Assembly: GCA_002469605.1 (NCBI GenBank)
Contig: DKMV01000217.1
Span: 8,474-18,544 of the forward strand
Length of the DNA: 10,071 nucleotides
Source: Leclercia sp. UBA7405
GTDB lineage: Bacteria; Pseudomonadota; Gammaproteobacteria; Enterobacterales; Enterobacteriaceae
Reading direction: 5' to 3'
Below are positions 1-5,967 of the stretch, one piece after another (within the stretch, counting starts at the first letter, position 1; every line of letters starts with the position of its first letter). The translations under genes were made by a program, and so were the position numbers. The notes beneath the pieces are model-generated. The model worked only from the letters and a program-made list of their open reading frames with translations, searched no databases and was not told the DNA's origin.

Positions 1-316
1 CCGTAGCCGTCGTCTGCGTAAAAAAATGCACATCGACGAATTCCAGGAGATTGGTTTTTCCGTTGCATGGCGTTTCCCGGAAGGCACCAGCGTAGAGCAG
101 ATCGATAAAGACGTGGATGCTTTTATCGACGAAGTTATCGAGCCGAACCAGCTGGCCTTTGACGGCAGCGGCTATCTGGCGTGGGAAGGTCTGATCTGCA
201 AACAGGAGATTGGCCAGTGCACCGAGGAGCATCAGGCCATCGTGCGTAAATGGCTGGAAGACCACAAATACGAAGAGGTGCGCGTCAGCGAACTTTTCGA
301 CATCTGGTGGGACTAA
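1..316 (+). CDS. yggL: YggL, 50S ribosome-associated protein (5' truncated by window edge)
   Basis: This is a small DUF469/YggL-family protein; in E. coli the family is described as associated with the 50S ribosomal subunit, with no defined reaction. The reading frame is already open at position 2 (basic stretch RSRRLRKK) and continues through the internal methionine at 26, so the true start lies just left of the window. By recollection of the 108-residue E. coli protein, only about four N-terminal residues are missing. The visible part has an Arg/Lys-rich N-terminus, the conserved blocks FQEIGFSVAWRFPEGTS and FDGSGYLAWEG, and the characteristic acidic/aromatic end IWWD. In E. coli it follows trmB and precedes yggN, and yggN follows here on the same strand. 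The family call is secure; the molecular role is known only loosely. Confidence 0.95.
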   Translation, partial: RSRRLRKKMHIDEFQEIGFSVAWRFPEGTSVEQIDKDVDAFIDEVIEPNQLAFDGSGYLAWEGLICKQEIGQCTEEHQAIVRKWLEDHKYEEVRVSELFDIWWD

Positions 317-327
317 TAATACATAAG

Positions 328-354
328 GGGCCAGCATTTGCTGGCCCATTTTGT
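328..354 (+). terminator. Hairpin with short T-run after yggL
   Basis: A perfect 8-bp stem GGGCCAGC (328-335) pairs with GCTGGCCC (340-347) around a 4-base loop, followed by ATTTTGT. The geometry fits a Rho-independent terminator or attenuator placed between yggL and yggN. The T-run is short, so read-through into yggN is plausible. It ends about 14 bases before the yggN start. Confidence 0.5.
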
Positions 355-356
355 CT

Positions 357-363
357 GAGGGAG
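357..363 (+). promoter_or_regulatory. Ribosome binding site that sets the yggN start
   Basis: The purine-rich GAGGGAG lies 5 bases upstream of the ATG at 369 (8 bases counting from its GAGG core). It supports the ATG-ATG start at 369 over an in-frame TTG at 351, which falls in the T-tail of the preceding hairpin and has no Shine-Dalgarno sequence. Confidence 0.7.
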
Positions 364-368
364 TTTTT

Positions 369-1088
369 ATGATGCGCAAAACGCTGCTGGCTGCGGCTCT
401 GATGGCAACCGCGTTAACCGCCCACGCGGAATATAAATGTGAAGTGACGCCGCGAGACGACGTGATCCTCAGCCCGCAAACCGTGCAGGTGAAGGGCGAG
501 AACGGCAATCTGGTGATTACGCCGGATGGCAACGTGATGTTCAACGGTAAACAACCGAGCCTGAGCGCCGCCCAGCGCGAGCAGGCAAAAGATTATCAGG
601 CCGAACTGCGCAGCGCGCTGCCATGGATCGACGAAGGGGCCCGCTCCCGCGTCGAGAAAGGCCGCGTAGCGCTGGATAAGATCATCGCTAAAGAGGTGGG
701 CGAGAGCAGCAACATGCGCACCCGCCTGACCAAACTGGATGCCCAGTTGAAAGAGCAGATGAACCGGATTATTGAGCGTCGTACCGACGGGCTGACCTTC
801 CACTACAAAGCCATTGACCAGGTGCGTGCCGACGGCCAGCAGCTGGTAAACCAGGCGATGGGCGGCATTCTGCAGGACAGCATCAACGAAATGGGCGCCA
901 AGGCGGTGCTGAAGGGCGGCGGCAACCCGCTGCAGGGCGTGCTGGGTAGCCTGGGCGGCCTGCAAACGTCGATCCAGAACGAGTGGAAGAACCAGGAAGC
1001 CGATTTCCAGGCCTTCGGTAAAGACGTGTGCCAGCGCGTGGTGTCGCTGGAAGAGAGCCGCAAATCGCTGGTGGGGTCGCTGAAGTAG
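369..1088 (+). CDS. yggN: YggN, secreted DUF2884 protein
   Basis: This 239-residue protein belongs to the DUF2884/YggN family; its function is unknown. The N-terminus MMRKTLLAAALMATALTAHA is a classic Sec signal peptide: two basic residues, a hydrophobic core, and an AHA cleavage motif after residue 20. The mature protein is therefore probably periplasmic. It starts with EYKCEVTPRDD and has one cysteine near each end (CEV at the start, DVCQRVV near the C-terminus), which could form a disulfide. The central part is charged and largely helical by composition (AAQREQAKDYQAELRS, KLDAQLKEQMNRIIERR), suggestive of long helices or coiled coil, followed by a Gly-rich stretch. The length and motifs match the E. 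coli protein. It follows yggL after a hairpin, so it may be partly co-transcribed. Confidence 0.93.
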   Translation: MMRKTLLAAALMATALTAHAEYKCEVTPRDDVILSPQTVQVKGENGNLVITPDGNVMFNGKQPSLSAAQREQAKDYQAELRSALPWIDEGARSRVEKGRVALDKIIAKEVGESSNMRTRLTKLDAQLKEQMNRIIERRTDGLTFHYKAIDQVRADGQQLVNQAMGGILQDSINEMGAKAVLKGGGNPLQGVLGSLGGLQTSIQNEWKNQEADFQAFGKDVCQRVVSLEESRKSLVGSLK

Positions 1089-1105
1089 TTCTCTGCGCGC
1101 TGGGC

Positions 1106-1141
1106 CCCTCACCCTAACCCTCTCCCCAAAGGGGAGAGGGG
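1106..1141 (+). repeat. Palindromic dispersed repeat, copy A (CCCTCACCC type)
   Basis: The conserved leader CCCTCACCCTAA (1106-1117) is followed by a perfect 10-bp hairpin: CCCTCTCCCC (1118-1127), loop AAA, GGGGAGAGGG (1131-1140). The same unit recurs inverted at 1220-1255. The layout of a conserved leader plus a short GC-rich hairpin resembles REP-type elements, and I recall similar CCCTCACCC...CCCTCTCCC units being frequent in enterobacterial and other proteobacterial intergenic regions. It lies 18 bases after the yggN stop, but no T-run follows the hairpin, so it is not a canonical terminator for yggN. Confidence 0.85.
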
Positions 1142-1217
1142 ACCGTCCGGCGCTGTTGGCAAACACGGCGCAGGTTTGGGGACGGCCTGGAGCTGTTGGC
1201 AGGTATGACGCTGGTTT
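1138..1217 (+). repeat. Degenerate 40-bp tandem duplication between the palindromes
   Basis: Two units with a 40-base period fill the spacer between the palindromic repeats: 1138-1177 and 1178-1217. Each begins with GGGGAC and contains GCTGTTGGCA (1152-1161 and 1192-1201) followed by a related tail ending in GGTTT. By eye about 29 of 40 positions agree. The spacer therefore seems to have grown by duplication and then diverged. No coding content is evident. Confidence 0.6.
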
Positions 1218-1219
1218 TC

Positions 1220-1255
1220 TCCCTCTCCCTTTCAGGGAGAGGGCCGGGGTGAGGG
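1220..1255 (-). repeat. Palindromic dispersed repeat, copy B, inverted relative to copy A
   Basis: Read on the minus strand this is CCCTCACCCCGG followed by a perfect 10-bp hairpin with a 3-base loop; on the plus strand the arms are CCCTCTCCCT (1221-1230) and AGGGAGAGGG (1234-1243). It matches copy A apart from a few bases in the leader and loop. It overlaps the 3' end of the DUF559 gene: the repeat encodes that protein's last residues, and its TGA stop starts at the last base of one stem arm and falls in the hairpin loop. Confidence 0.85.
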
Positions 1256-1594
1256 TAAAAGCCTCTGCAGCGCCGCCAGGATCTCTTCCAGCACTCCTTC
1301 CTCGTTATGCCATAGCTCACTATTCCAGAAGCGAATCACCGTCCAGCCTTTTTCCTGTAGCCATAACGTTCGCTGGCAATCGTATTGCTGGCTATCATCG
1401 TGCTGACCGCCATCCAGCTCTATCGCCAGCCGCGCCTCACAGCAGACAAAATCCAGAATGTAATGACCCACAGGGTGCTGACGGCGAAATTTATAATGCG
1501 CAAAGCGACGACTGCGTAACAGATACCAGAGTCGTCTCTCTTCATTTGTCAGCTCGCGACGGAGCTTTTTGGCATAAGAGCGGATAATTTCCAT
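1232..1594 (-). CDS. DUF559 (Vsr-like, PD-(D/E)XK fold) putative endonuclease
   Basis: This 120-residue protein is of the DUF559 family, whose members share the restriction-endonuclease-like fold with the very-short-patch repair nuclease Vsr. Its substrate is unknown. The N-terminus (about 1-35) has the usual family block AKKLRRELTNEERRLWYLLR. The nuclease core follows: FRRQHPVGHYILDFVC with D48, then AIELDGGQH with E59, D61 and H65, then the strand VIRFWNSE (87-93). These acidic and His residues are the family's expected catalytic set, so the fold looks intact. The last seven residues, PSPRPSP, and the stop are encoded by the palindromic repeat at 1220-1255, so the native C-terminus may have been replaced. 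The start ATG has only a weak G-rich site upstream. It lies 63 bases downstream of hemW on the same strand, so hemW operon read-through could express it. It is absent from this place in E. coli. Confidence 0.85.
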   Translation of the reverse strand: MEIIRSYAKKLRRELTNEERRLWYLLRSRRFAHYKFRRQHPVGHYILDFVCCEARLAIELDGGQHDDSQQYDCQRTLWLQEKGWTVIRFWNSELWHNEEGVLEEILAALQRLLPSPRPSP

Positions 1595-1657
1595 CCCCGC
1601 ACTCTGCCAGCCTTTCCCTCAGCCGGCAGAACGGGATGCAAAATCCGGAATCCCTCT

Positions 1658-2800
1658 TCAGGAATCGTCGGCGAGGAACAGCTCAAGCAGGGAATTAAGG
1701 AACAGTTTGCCATGTTCGGTTATCTGCCAGAGCTCGTTGCTCTCGGTGATATACCCCTGGGCCAGCGCTTCGTCGATCTGCGGGCGAATCACCGATTCTG
1801 CCAGCCCGGTATAGCGGGTAAACTCCGCGCGCGGCGCGGCTTCCAGCAGGCGGAAGCGGTTCATAAAGAACTCAAAGGGCTTATCTGCCGCCTCCACATC
1901 GTGGCTGCGCTCCAGATAGCGTCCTTCCATATAGCCGCGCGGGTGGCGGGTTTTAGCGGTGCGCAAAATGCGCCCGTCCGGGAAGGTGACTTTGCCGTGG
2001 GCGCCGCAGCCAATCCCCAGATAATCGCCAAAACGCCAGTAGTTCAGGTTGTGCTGGCACTGATAGCCCGGCTTCGCGTAGGCCGAGGTTTCGTACTGTT
2101 GATAGCCTGCGGCGGTCAGCAGCCGGTGGCCCTGCTCAAAGATATCCCACAGGGCGTCGTCGTCGGGCAGTACCGGCGGGCGGGAGCCGAACAACGTGTT
2201 GGGCTCGATGGTCAGCTGATACCAGGAGAGATGCGGCGGATTGAGGGCAATCGCCTGGCGCAAATCGTCCAGCGCCTCTTCCAGCGACTGGTCCGGCAGG
2301 CCGTGCATCAAATCGAGGTTAAAGCTGCGTAACCCCAGCCCGGTGGCCAGATGCGCCGCGCGTTTTGCCTCTTCCGGGCCATGAATGCGCCCCAGCCGCT
2401 TCAGCTTCGGCTCGCTAAAGCTCTGCACGCCGATGGAGATGCGGTTCACCCCGGCGCGCTGATAGTCAACGAAACGATCCGCTTCCACGGTACCGGGGTT
2501 GGCTTCCATGGTAATTTCCGCATCCGCCGCCAGCGTCAGACGTGCGCGCACGCCGTCCAGCAGTGTTTGCATCGCCGGGCCTGAGAGCAGGCTCGGCGTA
2601 CCGCCACCAATAAAAATGGTCTTAACTTCACGTCCCTGTGCGTAAAGTACGTCGGCATCCAGATCGCTGAGCAGATGCTGAACGTAGTCGTCATGCGGCA
2701 CTTCGCCCTTCAGCGCATGCGAGTTGAAATCGCAGTACGGACATTTCTGCACGCACCACGGGATGTGAATATAGAGACTCAGAGGTGGCAAATTAGCCAT
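1658..2800 (-). CDS. hemW: HemW, radical SAM heme chaperone
   Basis: This 380-residue protein is related to oxygen-independent coproporphyrinogen III oxidase (HemN) but belongs to the HemW branch, which binds heme and is proposed to deliver it to respiratory enzymes. The radical-SAM cluster motif CX3CX2C is at C16, C20 and C23. It is followed by D24-F25, whereas true HemN has a fourth cysteine at the position of F25; this supports HemW over HemN. GGGTPS (65-70) is the SAM-binding glycine motif. The family block around 250-269 ([14 protein letters not shown]) is present, and the C-terminus (about 285-378) matches the winged-helix HemN_C domain, ending [15 protein letters not shown]. Its start overlaps the rdgB stop by 8 bases, so it is the last core gene of the yggS-yggT-yggU-rdgB-hemW operon. 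Confidence 0.96.
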   Translation of the reverse strand: MANLPPLSLYIHIPWCVQKCPYCDFNSHALKGEVPHDDYVQHLLSDLDADVLYAQGREVKTIFIGGGTPSLLSGPAMQTLLDGVRARLTLAADAEITMEANPGTVEADRFVDYQRAGVNRISIGVQSFSEPKLKRLGRIHGPEEAKRAAHLATGLGLRSFNLDLMHGLPDQSLEEALDDLRQAIALNPPHLSWYQLTIEPNTLFGSRPPVLPDDDALWDIFEQGHRLLTAAGYQQYETSAYAKPGYQCQHNLNYWRFGDYLGIGCGAHGKVTFPDGRILRTAKTRHPRGYMEGRYLERSHDVEAADKPFEFFMNRFRLLEAAPRAEFTRYTGLAESVIRPQIDEALAQGYITESNELWQITEHGKLFLNSLLELFLADDS

Positions 2801-3386
2801 TACGTAATGCTTCCAGTAACAGTTTTAGCGCGCGTCCGCGGTGGGAAATCGCGCTTTTCTCTTCGCGGGTCAGTTCCGCAGCGGTTTTGCCCTCGGTGGG
2901 GACAAAGAAAATGGGATCGTAGCCAAAGCCGCCGTTGCCCGCAGCCGTGCGGGTAATCACGCCCGGCCAGCTGCCGTGGCAGACGATGGGGGTCGGATCC
3001 TCAGCGTGGCGCATATAGACCAGCACGCAGTGGAACTGCGCCTGGCGCTGGTCATCCGGCACCAGCTGTAAGGCGTCGAGCAGCTTTTCCAGATTTTGCT
3101 GGTCGCTGGCATCCTCACCGGAATAGCGGGCGGAGTAAATCCCCGGCGCGCCGCCGAGATAATCTACCGCCAGCCCGGAATCATCGGCGATGGCCGGCAG
3201 GCCGGTGACTTTTGCCGCATGGCGTGCCTTGATAATCGCATTTTCGATAAAGGTCAGGCCGGTCTCTTCAACGGAGTCGACGCCTAATTCCGTCTGGGCA
3301 ACCACGTCCAGACCAAAATCATTCAACAGCGAGGCCAGCTCGCGCACTTTACCGGCATTGCCGGTAGCGAGAACAACTTTCTGCAT
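2793..3386 (-). CDS. rdgB: RdgB, dITP/XTP pyrophosphatase (Ham1 family)
   Basis: This 197-residue enzyme hydrolyses the non-canonical nucleotides dITP, ITP and XTP to monophosphate and pyrophosphate in the cytoplasm, keeping deaminated purines out of DNA and RNA. It has the expected Ham1/RdgB motifs: [10 protein letters not shown] (7-16) for the triphosphate, the catalytic DDSGL with D68 and D69, GFGYDPIF (153-160), and SHRG (181-184) for base recognition. The length equals that of the E. coli enzyme. A good ribosome site (AGGATAAG) overlaps the yggU stop codon upstream, and its own stop lies inside the hemW start region, indicating tight translational coupling. It is a core housekeeping gene and nothing looks unusual. 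Confidence 0.97.
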   Translation of the reverse strand: MQKVVLATGNAGKVRELASLLNDFGLDVVAQTELGVDSVEETGLTFIENAIIKARHAAKVTGLPAIADDSGLAVDYLGGAPGIYSARYSGEDASDQQNLEKLLDALQLVPDDQRQAQFHCVLVYMRHAEDPTPIVCHGSWPGVITRTAAGNGGFGYDPIFFVPTEGKTAAELTREEKSAISHRGRALKLLLEALRNG

Positions 3387-3395
3387 TGTCTTATC

Positions 3396-3686
3396 CTATT
3401 TTGTCAGCGCCGCGACTTCCGTCGGGATGTGTTGCGGGTTGAGGATCTTAACCTGTTTATGTCGCCCCAGCTCGCCTTTCTCAATCAGGACCTGGCTTTT
3501 GGCAACGCGAAACTGTTTCGCCAGATATTTGGTCAGATGCGCGTTGGCCTGGCCATCGACGGGTGGGGCGGTGATGGCGACTTTTAGCTCATCGCCATGC
3601 AAACCAATAATGCTGTCGCGGCTGGCTTTGGGCTGAATATACAGCCGCAAAACCAGCCCGTCGGCGCAGGTGCTGACGGCACTCAT
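3396..3686 (-). CDS. yggU: YggU, DUF167 family protein
   Basis: This 96-residue member of the DUF167/YggU family is a small conserved protein without an established function. The sequence has the family core [21 protein letters not shown] in its first half, APPVDGQAN in the middle and the lysine-rich [12 protein letters not shown] near the end. I chose the ATG at 3684-3686 (MSAVST) over one four codons upstream: it gives the E. coli length, and its ATG overlaps the yggT TGA in an ATGA junction, a typical coupling arrangement. The upstream start would extend the overlap with yggT. It lies 9 bases upstream of rdgB, whose ribosome site begins in the yggU stop. Confidence 0.93.
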   Translation of the reverse strand: MSAVSTCADGLVLRLYIQPKASRDSIIGLHGDELKVAITAPPVDGQANAHLTKYLAKQFRVAKSQVLIEKGELGRHKQVKILNPQHIPTEVAALTK

Positions 3687-4249
3687 AGCGCCATCCACAG
3701 CCCCGGCAGCAGCATGTTACCGGTGGACTGAAGCAGTTCGCCGATGCCCATGTTGATCACGTACAGCAGCAGAACGAGGATCATCGGTGAAAAATCGATA
3801 CCGCCCATGGAGGGCAGCAGGTTGCGGATCGGGCGCAGCAGCGGCTCCGTCAGCTGAATAAGCGCATATTCCACCGGGCTGCGGCCCTGGCTGACCCAGC
3901 TCATGATCGCCATCACCAGCAGCACCCAGAAGATCAGCGAGCCGATGGTTTTAAGCAGGATAAGTACGGCGGCGATCCAGATGATCGGCTGGAAGGTCAC
4001 CACCATAAAGAGCACGATCGCTTTGATCACGCACAGGACCAGCGCCACCAGCAGCGAAGCGCTGTCAATCGGCCCCATCGGAGGGATGACCCGGCGCAGC
4101 GGCCCGATAATCGGCTGGGTGATTTTCACCACAAACTGTGAAAAAGGGTTGTAGAAATCACAACGCGCCCACTGCATCCATACGCGCAGTAACAGCACCA
4201 TCGTATAGAGTTCAATGACCGTCGAGAGCAGGAAAGTCAACGTCTTCAT
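3683..4249 (-). CDS. yggT: YggT, membrane protein with internal duplication
   Basis: This 188-residue inner-membrane protein of the YggT family is related to the cyanobacterial/chloroplast CCB3-YlmG group; its role in enterobacteria is not firmly established. It consists of two homologous halves, each with hydrophobic segments and a signature between them: [19 protein letters not shown] at 44-62 and [19 protein letters not shown] at 134-152. Hydrophobic stretches lie near 3-25, 63-85, 88-118 and 153-170, consistent with about four membrane segments. The ATG at 4247-4249 has a good ribosome site (TGAGGAAC) in the 18-base gap after yggS. Its stop overlaps the yggU start. The conserved linkage to yggS is seen widely in bacteria. 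Confidence 0.95.
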   Translation of the reverse strand: MKTLTFLLSTVIELYTMVLLLRVWMQWARCDFYNPFSQFVVKITQPIIGPLRRVIPPMGPIDSASLLVALVLCVIKAIVLFMVVTFQPIIWIAAVLILLKTIGSLIFWVLLVMAIMSWVSQGRSPVEYALIQLTEPLLRPIRNLLPSMGGIDFSPMILVLLLYVINMGIGELLQSTGNMLLPGLWMAL

Positions 4250-4267
4250 GGCGTTCCTCAGGTTTCC

Positions 4268-4972
4268 TTATTTTTGGGGGTAATCGCGCGCGCCGAAAAT
4301 TGCTGTGCCGATGCGCACCATGGTACTGCCTGCCGCAATGGCGGCGTCCATATCGTCCGTCATGCCCAGTGATAGCGTATCGACGGTGGGGTAGCCCGCT
4401 TTGAGCGTGCCAAATGCTACAGCCATTTGCCGTGCCACGGCAAACTGCCTGTCGTAATCCGTTTCCGGCGCCGGGATCGCCATCAACCCGCGCAGGGTAA
4501 GGCCAGGTAGCGCTGCCACCGCTTCTGCCAGCGCCTCCAGCTCTGAAAGCGCAATGCCCGACTTGCTGTTCTCATCGCTAATATTGATTTGAATCAGCAC
4601 GTTAAGCGGCGCCATTCCTTCCGGACGCTGCTCGCTCAGGCGGGTGGCGATGCGCAGGCGATCGACGGTGTGGCACCAGTCGAAATGTTCTGCAACCAGA
4701 CGGCTTTTGTTCGACTGCAGCGGCCCGATAAAGTGCCATTGCAGATCTGCCGCTCCCGTTTCCCGGAAATGGCGAATTTTTTCTACTCCTTCCTGAACGT
4801 AGTTTTCACCAAATGCGCGCTGGCCTGCGTCAATGGCTTCTGCGATGGCGCTCGCAGGCTTAGTTTTGCTGACTGCAAGCAGAGTAACTTCTTCTGAAGC
4901 ACGGCCGCAGGCCGCTGCTGCGGCTGAGATTTTGTCCCGGACCTGTGCCAGGTTATGCGCAATGTCGTTCAT
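4268..4972 (-). CDS. yggS: YggS, PLP homeostasis protein
   Basis: This 234-residue protein is of the YggS/PROSC family, which binds pyridoxal 5'-phosphate in an alanine-racemase-like TIM barrel and controls vitamin B6 and amino-acid balance without a known enzymatic activity. K36 in AVSKTKP is the expected PLP Schiff-base lysine. Other family marks are FGENYVQE (54-61), HFIGPLQSNK (80-89) and the phosphate-binding region LSLGMTDDM followed by GSTMVRIGTAIFG near the C-terminus. The length matches E. coli. It heads the operon running to hemW. Its start is only 17 bases from the divergent yggR start, so its promoter probably lies within the yggR coding region. Confidence 0.96.
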   Translation of the reverse strand: MNDIAHNLAQVRDKISAAAAACGRASEEVTLLAVSKTKPASAIAEAIDAGQRAFGENYVQEGVEKIRHFRETGAADLQWHFIGPLQSNKSRLVAEHFDWCHTVDRLRIATRLSEQRPEGMAPLNVLIQINISDENSKSGIALSELEALAEAVAALPGLTLRGLMAIPAPETDYDRQFAVARQMAVAFGTLKAGYPTVDTLSLGMTDDMDAAIAAGSTMVRIGTAIFGARDYPQK

Positions 4973-4977
4973 ATTCC

Positions 4978-4981
4978 GAGG
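4978..4981 (+). promoter_or_regulatory. Ribosome binding site that sets the yggR start
   Basis: GAGG at 4978-4981 is spaced 8 bases before the ATG at 4990. This start gives MVMEEIVAL, which fits the E. coli YggR N-terminus. An in-frame ATG further left at 4945 would place the start inside yggS and lacks family support. Confidence 0.65.
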
Positions 4982-4989
4982 ATGGTCGT

Positions 4990-5967
4990 ATGGTAATGGA
5001 AGAAATTGTGGCCCTTAGTGTAAAGCATAACGTCTCGGATCTACACCTGTGCAGTAATGCCCCGCCGCGCTGGCGGCGGCGCGGCAAAATCGAGCCGGCC
5101 CCTTTTCCGCCGCCGGAGGTCAATGCCCTGCTACAGGCCTGGCTCAGTGACGAACAGCAGGGGGCGTGGATGGCCAACGGGCATGTGGATTTCGCCGTTA
5201 CGCTGGGCGAGCAGCGCCTGCGCGCCAGCGCGTTCGCCCATACACGAGGCTGCTCGCTGGCGCTGCGGCTGCTGCCTGATGAGTGCCCGCAGCTCAACAC
5301 GCTTGCCGCGCCGCGCATCGTGCCCGAGCTTCTGGCGAGCGATAACGGCCTGATCCTTGTGACCGGGGCGACGGGCAGCGGCAAGTCCACCACCCTGGCG
5401 GCGATGGTCGATTTTCTTAACTGCCATAGCGACAGGCATATCCTGACGCTGGAAGATCCGGTGGAGTTTATCCATCAGAGCAAACGCTGCCTGGTGCAGC
5501 AGCGGGAGATAGGCCTGCATTGCCACAGCTTCGCCGGGGCGCTTCGCGCCGCGCTGCGTGAAGATCCGGACGTCATCCTGCTGGGGGAGCTGCGCGACAG
5601 CGAAACCATTCGTCTGGCGCTAAGCGCTGCCGAGACCGGACATCTGGTGCTGGCTACGCTCCATACCCGCAACGCCGCCCAGGCGGTTGAGCGGCTGGTG
5701 GATACCTTCCCGGCGCAGGAGAAGGAGCCGGTGCGCAGCCAGCTGGCGGGCAGCCTGCGGGCGGTACTAGCGCAAAAGCTGGTGAATGATAATCAGGACG
5801 GCAGGGTAGCGCTGTATGAACTGCTGGTGAATACTCCGGCGGCGGCGAACCTCATCCGCGAAGGCAAAACGTATCAGCTGCCCGGCGTAATCCAGACCGG
5901 GCAACAGATGGGGATGCAGAACTTTGACCAGAGCCTTGCCGAGCGGCGTGCTCAGGGTCGGGTTTAG
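4990..5967 (+). CDS. yggR: YggR, PilT-like secretion/retraction ATPase
   Basis: This 325-residue type II/IV secretion-system ATPase is of the PilT subfamily, whose members power type IV pilus retraction. The role of enterobacterial YggR itself is not settled. It has an N-terminal PAS-like region (about 1-95, with NVSDLHL at 14-20 as in PilT), Walker A TGATGSGKST (125-134), Asp box LEDPVE (154-159), Walker B DVILLGELRD (194-203) and His box GHLVLATLHT (217-226). A degenerate C-terminal motif ANLIREGK (286-293) corresponds to the retraction-specific AIRNLIRE of PilT. All catalytic motifs look intact. No pilus genes are nearby, as in E. coli. It diverges from yggS, and its stop overlaps the stop of the convergent oxidoreductase. 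Confidence 0.93.
   Translation: MVMEEIVALSVKHNVSDLHLCSNAPPRWRRRGKIEPAPFPPPEVNALLQAWLSDEQQGAWMANGHVDFAVTLGEQRLRASAFAHTRGCSLALRLLPDECPQLNTLAAPRIVPELLASDNGLILVTGATGSGKSTTLAAMVDFLNCHSDRHILTLEDPVEFIHQSKRCLVQQREIGLHCHSFAGALRAALREDPDVILLGELRDSETIRLALSAAETGHLVLATLHTRNAAQAVERLVDTFPAQEKEPVRSQLAGSLRAVLAQKLVNDNQDGRVALYELLVNTPAAANLIREGKTYQLPGVIQTGQQMGMQNFDQSLAERRAQGRV

Noticed and set aside
351..368. TTG start for yggN giving six extra residues
   Set aside because: It lies in the terminator tail and would spoil the signal peptide N-terminus; the ATG at 369 has a proper ribosome site and the expected length.
1106..1141. Copy A as a Rho-independent terminator for yggN
   Set aside because: The hairpin is strong but is followed by GACCGT with no T-run on the plus strand.
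414..1166. A 250-codon open frame on the minus strand opposite yggN, and a plus-strand frame at 1156-1587 opposite the DUF559 gene
   Set aside because: Both run through the palindromic repeats and the complements of recognised genes, and neither shows a protein family signature.
1616..1627. CCCTCAGCCGGC near the 5' side of the DUF559 gene as a third, degenerate copy of the repeat leader
   Set aside because: Only part of the leader fits, with a gap, and no CCCTCTCCC hairpin follows; chance similarity cannot be excluded.
5020..5030. TTTACAC on the minus strand resembling the lac promoter -35
   Set aside because: No acceptable -10 hexamer lies 16-18 bases downstream toward yggS.
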